DNA of 27,470 nucleotides from a virus. Below the pieces are notes generated by a model, which saw only the letters and a program-made list of their open reading frames with translations, made no database searches and was not told the DNA's origin. Both the position numbers and the translations under genes were made by a program. The stretch spans positions 1 through 27,470 of the IMG/VR virus record IMGVR_UViG_3300042691_020527, one strand, 5' to 3'. Of this stretch, positions 18,534-24,699 are shown in pieces (within the stretch, counting starts at the first letter, position 1; every line of letters begins with the position of its first letter).

Positions 18534-19257
18534 GCAGGTTCTCTACGTCGATCTGTAGCTTTGGGCAATGCACAAATTTGGATTCCCGGCGGTCGATGCA
18601 CCGAAAACAGGCATGAACATAGTCACTGTTCATGTGCTTGTCTGGCTTGGACACAACATCGGTGTCGTACCTGTTTTGGTCGTACTTGACGTTGTTTGAA
18701 GTGATATACAGCGAGATGTCTGCGTCAGTCCATTCCCGCAGCGGAAACCACATCTCGGTGCCAATTTCCAGCAGTTTCATGTCTAGCATCAGCGGCACTG
18801 CACCAGTAAGTGGATCTTCATCACTGCTCTTGTGGCCGCACAGCAAAACATCAAAGTTGCTTGCAATGTGCGCCTTAGGACGATTAAGCCACTCCTTACC
18901 GCATACCCACGGTTTGGTAAGATCCACAACCTCCGTCCCCCTCATCACCTTCAGTGTTCCTGTCCCAATCGAATATGTTTCACAAACGTCAATCCGGTTC
19001 TTTCCGTGAGTTAAAGCAATCGACATTGGCACCCAGTCGTGGACTGTGAGCTTAAGCTCCTCTTGCACTTCATGGTGATGCTTATACTTGTGAGATAGAA
19101 ACGGCAGTTTGAAGTGGATGACTTCTATGTCTGGTCGAATCTTTAGAGCCAGATCCAACAGCACGGTGGAGTCTTTACCTCCACTCCAAAGCACGGCAGG
19201 CCGTTTGGCGTGTTTAAGCGCCTTGTTGATTATGGTTATGGCAGATGCAGTGTTCAT
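18415..19257 (-). CDS. PAPS reductase / adenine-nucleotide alpha-hydrolase family protein, 280 aa
   Basis: The PP-loop SGGKDS (25-30, within AVLWSGGKDSTVLLDLAL) binds and adenylates or cleaves the alpha-beta phosphate. WFPLREWTDADISLYI (170-185) is the family's conserved distal block. A CxxC plus C group (C217, C220, C231) may hold a metal or Fe-S cluster. Related proteins include sulfate-assimilation reductases, DndC-type DNA sulfur-modification enzymes and tRNA thiolation enzymes; the phage substrate is not determined. No dndB/D/E genes are nearby. The gene lies between two virion genes, as a cargo gene. Its ATG touches the 19257 stop of the upstream gene. Confidence 0.85.
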   Translation of the reverse strand: MNTASAITIINKALKHAKRPAVLWSGGKDSTVLLDLALKIRPDIEVIHFKLPFLSHKYKHHHEVQEELKLTVHDWVPMSIALTHGKNRIDVCETYSIGTGTLKVMRGTEVVDLTKPWVCGKEWLNRPKAHIASNFDVLLCGHKSSDEDPLTGAVPLMLDMKLLEIGTEMWFPLREWTDADISLYITSNNVKYDQNRYDTDVVSKPDKHMNSDYVHACFRCIDRRESKFVHCPKLQIDVENLHEHVLHEEPKFEYCNMRTGLPKVRGVLQPQGQLADSAKG

Positions 19258-20132
19258 TATAAAATGGCTGCTCCACCAAGCATGCCTCCCGCGCCAATGA
19301 CTGCACCGCCAAGCGAACCGATCATGCCCATCTTGCCAGCACTCTTCGCCGCATTAGCTTGAGCCATCCCAGCGGCGTATTGCATTTGTGAGTTATACGC
19401 ACCATAGATCGACCCCATGCCAGTCTGTGACTCTGGGTTGAAGTATTGCGGACCAGCCTGCTGCTGCGCCATCATCGCGTTCTGTGCAGCCTGTCCACCA
19501 AACGAACCTGCGTACATCGGTTGCTGATAGAACGACGTAAGTGCCGGCGCAGACTGCTGTGCAAAGTAACCGCCAAGGCCAGTGCCAAGAGCGACAAGCT
19601 GCTGTTCCCGAGCCTGACGAGCGTTATAACGGTTGAGCACCTCGGCAAGGTTGGACTGTCCGCCAAGCGCCGTTCCCCGAGCCGCAAAGCCTGCGCGGGT
19701 CTGCTGCTCGATGGCGCGTTGTTCTTGCGGTGAAATGTTTGTTCCGTCAACCTGTAATCCAGCGAGCTTTTGCTGGGTGTACTGCTGGAGAGCTTGGTTG
19801 ATTCCACCAACACCTTGAGCTTCTTGAAACGCTTGAACGTACCCTGGCGCACGCTCCTGCAAGCCGCGCAATTGCGCCGCCTGCTGGTCCTTCATGTATG
19901 CTTCTTCTAGCTGCGAATACTGAGGCTGAAGTCCACGGTACAGGGAAATCTGGCTTTCAGCAGCCTGTTTGGCAAGCTGATCTTGTAAGGCTTGATACTT
20001 AGGTTGTAGTGCAGCCTCTTGAGCATACACTTGTGGAGCCAGATCAATTTGCGCTTGTAGAATCGACCGCATCGACTCCTGATAATTCGGAGCTGGCGGT
20101 GGTGCCGGGGCTGCTGATTTTCCTCCTCCCAT
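19257..20132 (-). CDS. Gln/Ala-rich internal virion protein, gp14-like by position, 291 aa
   Basis: The N-terminus MGGGKSAAPAPPPAPNYQES is a common start for phage internal core proteins. Residues 20-130 are helical and Gln/Ala-rich (LQPKYQALQDQLAKQAAESQ), a Gly/Gln-rich part follows, and the C-terminus is a hydrophobic Gly/Ala/Met-rich stretch (MGMIGSLGGAVIGAGGMLGG) that could insert in a membrane. Its start overlaps the 20044-20517 gene by 89 nt in another frame. A role in the inner core or in forming the ejection channel is inferred. Confidence 0.7.
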   Translation of the reverse strand: MGGGKSAAPAPPPAPNYQESMRSILQAQIDLAPQVYAQEAALQPKYQALQDQLAKQAAESQISLYRGLQPQYSQLEEAYMKDQQAAQLRGLQERAPGYVQAFQEAQGVGGINQALQQYTQQKLAGLQVDGTNISPQEQRAIEQQTRAGFAARGTALGGQSNLAEVLNRYNARQAREQQLVALGTGLGGYFAQQSAPALTSFYQQPMYAGSFGGQAAQNAMMAQQQAGPQYFNPESQTGMGSIYGAYNSQMQYAAGMAQANAAKSAGKMGMIGSLGGAVIGAGGMLGGAAIL

Positions 20133-20517
20133 ATAAAAGTCTTTCTAGTTTTGTTGCAGTGATTGGAACAGCATGGTCGCATCTCCATGCCCAAATCTGA
20201 GTAATTAAGGGTTCTCTTTGAAAAAACTGGTTAAACATGTCTGGTACAGCTTCTGGCTCACTGGCCCATGCCAAGTGAATCGTCCAGATGCCGTTTCGTC
20301 TTCGCCATTTCCAATTAAAGTCACTGACTCCTGGATGGCCCGTTGAAATGCCTGTAATAACGCCGTTGCGCTTATAGAAATAAACACTGTTATGGACGCC
20401 ATAAAAACTAAGATAACCATCAACGTCATCTCTGGATACCTGTCCCAGAAGCTGTAAATGGTTTCGGCATTGTTCATATAACGTATCGACAAGTTGTTCC
20501 CATTCTTGGATGGTCAT
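20044..20517 (-). CDS. Virion-region protein, gp13-like by position, 157 aa
   Basis: The protein is a compact alpha/beta domain (IQEWEQLVDTLYEQCRNHLQ; GYLSFYGVHNSVYFYKRNGV; DFNWKWRRRNGIWTIHLAWA) of the type found in small phage internal-virion or acyltransferase-like proteins. I do not recognise an exact family. The last 25-30 residues, in the overlap with the next gene, are Ser/Thr-rich and may be dispensable. It ends 89 nt inside the following gene. Between nozzle/fibre genes and a gp14-like gene its position matches T7 gp13, a virion assembly protein. A nested +1 frame with a hydrophobic segment is regarded as a shadow. Confidence 0.65.
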   Translation of the reverse strand: MTIQEWEQLVDTLYEQCRNHLQLLGQVSRDDVDGYLSFYGVHNSVYFYKRNGVITGISTGHPGVSDFNWKWRRRNGIWTIHLAWASEPEAVPDMFNQFFQREPLITQIWAWRCDHAVPITATKLERLLYGRRKISSPGTTASSELSGVDAVDSTSAN

Positions 20518-21278
20518 TAGGTCTTAACAATAAACATAAGCGCCACATTGCGTGGACGGGTTTCGGCTGTGCCGGTGGAGCTTGTTGCCGCAACGCTATA
20601 TATTATAGATGGACTTGAGGTTGACGTTGTTGATAAACCGCTACCTGATGTCACAAATTGCAAACTTGCTTTTTGATAAGTGTGCGTGTGTGGTTGAACG
20701 TCCTGCGCTTGAGCAGATCTGATTACGCGGCCCGGATCTACATTTCTAGCTGGAATGCTATCCCATCCACGGACAAACTCACCTCGTAAATCGGGAACAT
20801 TGGTGCCAAATAACTCGATTAGGTTGGGGTAGCCAGCCGTAGACTGACCGTTGCATTCAATCCACCCAGCAGGAGGCACAGACGTGCCCCACATGACAAT
20901 TGCCCCAGAGAGCACTGTGGCTGCTGCTGTAGCGTCAACGTACCCCTTACTGGCCGCTGTAGCCGCCGTGGCGGGGTTGCTGTTGTTAAGGATAAGCGCA
21001 CCTGTCATGGTGCCGCCAGAAGTGGGCAAGAACCCGTTTACGATGGTTGCAAAAAGCTCCTTAACACTCTGAATGGTATACTTAAAGAGCGCCCCTGTGC
21101 GTTCAGCGATGATATAGTCACCCTCTTCAGGCGTGCCGCTTGTCTGTGCCGAGATTGCGCCAGGCAACAAAATAGCGTTATCGACATGGTCGTTTAGGTT
21201 CTCGGCAGTCACCTGCGAAGCGCCAACTGTCGGATAGTTGACGTAGGTCGTTCCTTTTTGGATTTGTTGGCCGGGCAT
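20517..21278 (-). CDS. Tail fibre / tail-collar domain protein, 253 aa
   Basis: Residues 80-115 carry the fibre repeat phrase LPTSGGTMTGALILN ... KGYVD. Residues 124-180 are a phage tail-collar domain (SGAIVMWGTSVPPAGWIECN, then VPDLRGEFVRGWD). The C-terminus (DVQPHTHTY ... ETRPRNVALMFIVKT) is the usual metal-binding HxH and end of such fibres. AGGAG lies six bases upstream of the start. It is likely a trimeric receptor-binding or accessory fibre. It lies immediately after the nozzle-like gene. Confidence 0.88.
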   Translation of the reverse strand: MPGQQIQKGTTYVNYPTVGASQVTAENLNDHVDNAILLPGAISAQTSGTPEEGDYIIAERTGALFKYTIQSVKELFATIVNGFLPTSGGTMTGALILNNSNPATAATAASKGYVDATAAATVLSGAIVMWGTSVPPAGWIECNGQSTAGYPNLIELFGTNVPDLRGEFVRGWDSIPARNVDPGRVIRSAQAQDVQPHTHTYQKASLQFVTSGSGLSTTSTSSPSIIYSVAATSSTGTAETRPRNVALMFIVKT

Positions 21279-21281
21279 AAA

Positions 21282-23213
21282 TTACTCCTGCGAAATCATT
21301 GGTCTACTAGCGGCTATAGCATAAACAGCCGTACTTTTCAAGGATGGTCTTCCAATAACGAAACTTATGGTACACGCAATTGACGTTCCCCGAGCTGCTA
21401 TTCGTGGGCGTAGCGTCCCGTCGGTTGTGCCGCTAAAGCTGTACTCAAGCACCGTTTCGGTCGCATCCGGGTCGTAAGTGGTCGCGTCAATACGCACAAA
21501 GTCGTTCTGCACGTTGTTGAAACTAAACTCGCCCCTGCTGTACCGCTTCTCGGAAGTACCGCCAAACGTGTATTCCCGAGTCTTTACAGAAGCCGGAATG
21601 TGAACGAAGTTTTGGGTGCTAGGGATCAGCGTCGATGGCGTGATCTGAGACGATTGCGGGAACAGGTTGAATGGTAGCACTGGCAGTGCGTTGGACGTGT
21701 TAAACTCGTCACCCTCGACCTGCTCCTCCGAAAGGAACACGCCGCCGTATTGGCCTGCTCCAGCAAAGTTGGTAATGATCATCAACCGGCGTTGATTGAT
21801 ATATGCTGAGAGGATCAAGTTATCTGAGAACAATCCAGTCGGATAATAGTCAATCGACTCCCATGCTTGGTTCAGCGTGTTGTAGACCAAGATCTTGTCA
21901 TTCCTAGTTGCGCTGCCAGTAGGCATGGCAATGTAGAAGCGATTGTTATAGTAGGTAGCCACCGAGTTTTGAACGGCATCGAAGTTGACGGTGTCAAAGA
22001 AATCTGCAATCGGCTCGCTCAGCGGCAGCGTGTTACCTAGTAGCTTGAGGTCAAGCTGTGGCGTCAGCATGTGGACGCCGTTGGCCGAAAGGAAGAACAC
22101 GAACTGACCGGCTGCTACAATAGACCGTCTAGCCAAGCAGCCAATCTCGGTCGTTACTACTGTCGTGCTGCTCTGCGCCCCTGGAGGCGAGTCAGCGGCA
22201 AAGTTGTCTGTCTCGACGTAAACAACGTAGATGCTGTTGGTCATAAAGACCAAGAACTGGTCCTGCACCCACGGCAGCACGCCTACAATCGAGTCGTTCC
22301 CGCCGGTATTGATAACAAAGTTGTTGAGCGTCGTATCGCACTGCTCACTCAAGATGTCACTTACCAGCATCTGGTAGTCGCCGAACTTAAGGATAAGCCT
22401 GTTCTGAAAGTACAATCCAAAGTCAGCGCAGGGTACAGACTGGGTGATGCCCGTGACCGTAGTGCCGTCGATAACAAACTTCTGCTGTGCAAACGCAACC
22501 GCTGCTAGACCGTCCTCCCATATCAACGGGGGCAACCCACGGCGAGCCGTCCAGCCTGTCTGTGTGGGCCGAGCGGCATAAGTGACGCCAGTGTTGTTCG
22601 TGTACTGGAATGTAAAGCTGTTCGTGCCGGTCACCGCAATAACATAGCTGCCAGTGACATCCTGTCCCGCCGTGTCTGAGCCGTCTGTGCGCCCAATGGT
22701 GACCTCGTCGCCTGTGGCGTAACCATGCGGAAGGACCGTTGTGATTGTGATCGTTCCAGTGTCGCCGTCGAGGATGTCCGAGTTTGACTCGGTTGCAACA
22801 AACGTTGTCTTGTCGTACTTCCCACGGAAAATGTAGATCTTGTTGAGTGCCGTGACTACGTCGCAGATGCCGCCAACGTCTATGGTGCGATCAGCGGGGA
22901 ACATGTACGGCCCAATCAAGTCCTCGACATCCAGCCCCTGAGCTGGCTTGTACAAATACATGCGGTCTGTAAAGACCATTACGATGTTGTCATGACCGTC
23001 GGCGTCAACGTACAGGCCCGAGCCAACCATCGTCAGTCCGATCAGTTCCGTCTCGGTAAGACGCTTAGTTCCCTTGCGAGGTTGAGCAATCCCGCGCTGC
23101 AAACGGACGTTAAAGCTCGATTGCAAGATCCCGGGCTTTAGGTTGGCAGGGTCGAGCCTGCTGGCAAAGCCAGTGAACATGTCGTCACCTTCAGCCTGGA
23201 TCTCTTGTGCCAT
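21282..23213 (-). CDS. Beta-propeller tail nozzle-like protein (T7 gp12-type), 643 aa
   Basis: The N-terminal phrase MFTGFASRLDPANLKPGILQ with IAQPRKGTKRL and repeated blades (NKIYIFRGKYD; FQNRLILKFGDYQML; ATYYNNRFYIAMPTG; DKILVYNTLNQAWESIDYYP) fits the family of podovirus nozzle or tail-tubular proteins. Residues 145-210 are an inserted beta domain (LPHGYATGDEVTI ... GTNSFTFQYTNN) that resembles a small Ig/carbohydrate-type module. The protein would form the distal tube end and gate DNA. It overlaps the following zinc-ribbon gene by one base, and a 3-nt gap separates it from the fibre gene. Confidence 0.8.
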   Translation of the reverse strand: MAQEIQAEGDDMFTGFASRLDPANLKPGILQSSFNVRLQRGIAQPRKGTKRLTETELIGLTMVGSGLYVDADGHDNIVMVFTDRMYLYKPAQGLDVEDLIGPYMFPADRTIDVGGICDVVTALNKIYIFRGKYDKTTFVATESNSDILDGDTGTITITTVLPHGYATGDEVTIGRTDGSDTAGQDVTGSYVIAVTGTNSFTFQYTNNTGVTYAARPTQTGWTARRGLPPLIWEDGLAAVAFAQQKFVIDGTTVTGITQSVPCADFGLYFQNRLILKFGDYQMLVSDILSEQCDTTLNNFVINTGGNDSIVGVLPWVQDQFLVFMTNSIYVVYVETDNFAADSPPGAQSSTTVVTTEIGCLARRSIVAAGQFVFFLSANGVHMLTPQLDLKLLGNTLPLSEPIADFFDTVNFDAVQNSVATYYNNRFYIAMPTGSATRNDKILVYNTLNQAWESIDYYPTGLFSDNLILSAYINQRRLMIITNFAGAGQYGGVFLSEEQVEGDEFNTSNALPVLPFNLFPQSSQITPSTLIPSTQNFVHIPASVKTREYTFGGTSEKRYSRGEFSFNNVQNDFVRIDATTYDPDATETVLEYSFSGTTDGTLRPRIAARGTSIACTISFVIGRPSLKSTAVYAIAASRPMISQE

Positions 23214-23464
23214 TAGGAAATGAGCTTACTGAGCTTGTCCACGACACGCTGGAGATCGTCGCGAATCTCGACCATGCGCTCCATGTGCCCGTCATCTTCA
23301 CCTTCTTCTTCGCCCTCGCCCTCGTACTCCTCCTCTTCACCGTATCCGCACTCGGAACAGGTGCCGTCGGACTCCATAGGAGAGTCGCACTCAGGACAGG
23401 AACGGCTTTTGCCGCCCATAGGGCCACCAAGGATGGCCAGCATTGCATTCATTGACTTTGGCAT
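23213..23464 (-). CDS. Zinc-ribbon protein with acidic linker, 83 aa
   Basis: Residues 23-40 contain CPECDSPMESDGTCSECGYG, a four-cysteine zinc ribbon. An extremely acidic linker (EEEEYEGEGEEEGEDDG) joins it to a C-terminal helix (VEIRDDLQRVVDKLSKLIS) that may oligomerise. The layout recalls small scaffold or adaptor proteins near phage tail genes. It lies between endolysin and nozzle genes and its stop overlaps the next start by one base. Function unknown. Confidence 0.65.
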   Translation of the reverse strand: MPKSMNAMLAILGGPMGGKSRSCPECDSPMESDGTCSECGYGEEEEYEGEGEEEGEDDGHMERMVEIRDDLQRVVDKLSKLIS

Positions 23465-23468
23465 AAGA

Positions 23469-23948
23469 TTAAGCGATTAAGGATTGTCCCTTGGCCCAGC
23501 GAACACGCAGATCAGCAAGAGAATAAGGAATATCATACTCAAAATGAGGCGCATCGTATAGCTTCTTGAATTTGCCGCCCCAGCGCAGCTTGTGCTTGGC
23601 GCAGAGTGTTGAGGCGTGTTTATGCATAAGGTCAGCGATCTGTGCGTCAGCGGGTGTGCTGCCATCCATGTACACCTTGCCCTTGAACACCCCGCAGTCG
23701 ATGGCGAGTCCAAAGTTGTGCATCGATGATCCTGGCTTGGCATTGGTCACCTTTGGTCCCGGTGCAGTGCGCCCCTTGGCGTACAGTGCAGCCTGCTCTT
23801 CCCAAGACCGAGTGCCGCAGATGACCTTGTAGTCCAAGCCGTCTTTAGCCGCCAGTTCTTTAGCATCTAGCAAGAAGGCCGTAAATGCGCCCTGTACTTC
23901 AGGGAGCAGCGTTAAGATGTGCTTGGCTGATCGCTCGTCAATCGTCAC
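23469..23948 (-). CDS. Endolysin, M15-family peptidoglycan peptidase, 159 aa
   Basis: The GTG at 23946-23948 is chosen as start because it overlaps the holin stop as GTGA. The zinc site is SMHNFGLAID (H77, D84) plus H135 in DAPHFEY, with D132 in the DxxH motif. This is the D-Ala-D-Ala carboxypeptidase / L-alanyl-D-glutamate endopeptidase fold (VanY/M15C), a common phage endolysin type. No signal peptide or cell-wall-binding domain is present, so release depends on the holin. It is the final gene of the lysis set. Confidence 0.92.
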   Translation of the reverse strand: MTIDERSAKHILTLLPEVQGAFTAFLLDAKELAAKDGLDYKVICGTRSWEEQAALYAKGRTAPGPKVTNAKPGSSMHNFGLAIDCGVFKGKVYMDGSTPADAQIADLMHKHASTLCAKHKLRWGGKFKKLYDAPHFEYDIPYSLADLRVRWAKGQSLIA

Positions 23949-24100
23949 AGTTTCTCGTTGCGGATTACGTCAATAATGCCAAAGATTGCCATAACGCCCT
24001 GTGCGATTGCTCCACCAATGCCGGTGCTGTACAGGCCGATAGCCGTGCCAAGTTTGACGATGCCGAGCCAGGTAGATGGTTGTTTGAGGTATTCTTTCAT
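23945..24100 (-). CDS. Holin-like small membrane protein, 51 aa
   Basis: ATG at 24098-24100 and TGA at 23945-23947 enclose 51 codons. MKEYLKQPSTWLGIVKLGTA and a Gly/Ala-rich hydrophobic stretch (residues 11-44, with GIGGAIAQGVMAIFGIIDVI) suggest one or two short transmembrane helices. The basic ends (MKEYLK; IRNEKL) suit a small holin that releases the adjacent endolysin. It overlaps the endolysin start as GTGA, and the coupling supports a joint lysis role. The family is not certain. Confidence 0.75.
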   Translation of the reverse strand: MKEYLKQPSTWLGIVKLGTAIGLYSTGIGGAIAQGVMAIFGIIDVIRNEKL

Positions 24101-24101
24101 A

Positions 24102-24281
24102 TCAGTCGTGGAGTTGAGCGATTCGTTCCCAGAGCTTAAGCCGGTCTTGCTCGCACTCGGAGATCTTCACTTCTAGTTTGTTTAGTTTACTGTGCAGGTA
24201 ATACAGCGCCAGTGCCAGTAGGGATACAGTTAAGCCTTGATCGAAGATGTGGGTAAGCACCTTGCCGATAAACTCGTCCAT
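24102..24281 (-). CDS. Spanin-like or second lysis membrane protein, 59 aa
   Basis: ATG at 24279-24281 and TGA at 24102-24104 enclose 59 codons. A single hydrophobic helix (TVSLLALALYYL, about residues 18-30) is followed by a coiled-coil tail (KLNKLEVKISECEQDRLKLW). This shape fits an inner-membrane spanin (Rz-like) or an auxiliary holin, though it is short for an i-spanin. No lipoprotein o-spanin is seen nested. It directly precedes the holin-like gene in transcription order with no gap beyond one base. Confidence 0.65.
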   Translation of the reverse strand: MDEFIGKVLTHIFDQGLTVSLLALALYYLHSKLNKLEVKISECEQDRLKLWERIAQLHD

Positions 24282-24283
24282 AC

Positions 24284-24430
24284 CTACTTCTTCTTGGCGG
24301 TCTTGGCAGCCTGCCGAAACGCCCTTGCTGTCGGGGCGCCCTTAGTGCCGGGTTTACGCATCTTCTCTTTGCTGCCAGCAGCGATACGCTCGCGCTTAGC
24401 GTGGATGTTGGCGTAGAGTCCTCGTTTCAT
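24284..24430 (-). CDS. Small basic phage protein (GLYANIHAKRxRI family), 48 aa
   Basis: ATG at 24428-24430 and TAG at 24284-24286. The sequence MKRGLYANIHAKRERIAAGS followed by EKMRKPGTKGAPTARAF is a very recognisable tiny phage protein family. It is highly basic, unstructured-looking and Lys-rich at the C-terminus. It often occurs near other short basic proteins in tail and lysis regions. Function is unknown; DNA or RNA binding in the virion is a guess. Confidence 0.8.
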   Translation of the reverse strand: MKRGLYANIHAKRERIAAGSKEKMRKPGTKGAPTARAFRQAAKTAKKK

Positions 24431-24434
24431 AAAG

Positions 24435-24695
24435 TTAGCACTTCCAGCGTCTCATGCTTGCCCTGGCTCGTTCAGCCGGCCCTTTAGCCTTGGCGACAAC
24501 GCCTGCCATCCTAGCGCAGAATGACTTTTTCCTGCCAGCGTCGGCCTTTGTTTTTGGGTTTGGCGCAGGAGCCTTCAGGTTGCTCCCCATCTCGCGGTTG
24601 TACTTGGCGCGTCCCTTGGCCGTTAGCCCAGCTCCACGCGATACAGGCAGCTTCTCGCCTCTGCCCACTGCTAGTGATACGGATTTTCTTGGCAT
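24435..24695 (-). CDS. Small basic phage protein (DUF6321-like), 86 aa
   Basis: VSLAVGRGEKLPVSRGAGLT and AKGRAKYNREMGSNLKAPAP, then KKSFCARMAGVV and an ERARASMRRWKC end, form a well-conserved small phage family (DUF6321, name from memory). It is strongly basic, so nucleic-acid binding is plausible. It lies between the large fibre gene and the 48-aa basic gene. The close spacing (4 nt each side) marks one operon. Function unknown. Confidence 0.8.
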   Translation of the reverse strand: MPRKSVSLAVGRGEKLPVSRGAGLTAKGRAKYNREMGSNLKAPAPNPKTKADAGRKKSFCARMAGVVAKAKGPAERARASMRRWKC

Positions 24696-24699
24696 AAGG

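Noticed and set aside
20205-20492. Nested 95-codon frame with a hydrophobic segment, possible holin or spanin
   Set aside because: It lies wholly inside the 20044-20517 gene, which has better composition; a lysis set is already present at 23469-24281. The hydrophobic stretch is likely a frame-shift image of beta-strand codons.
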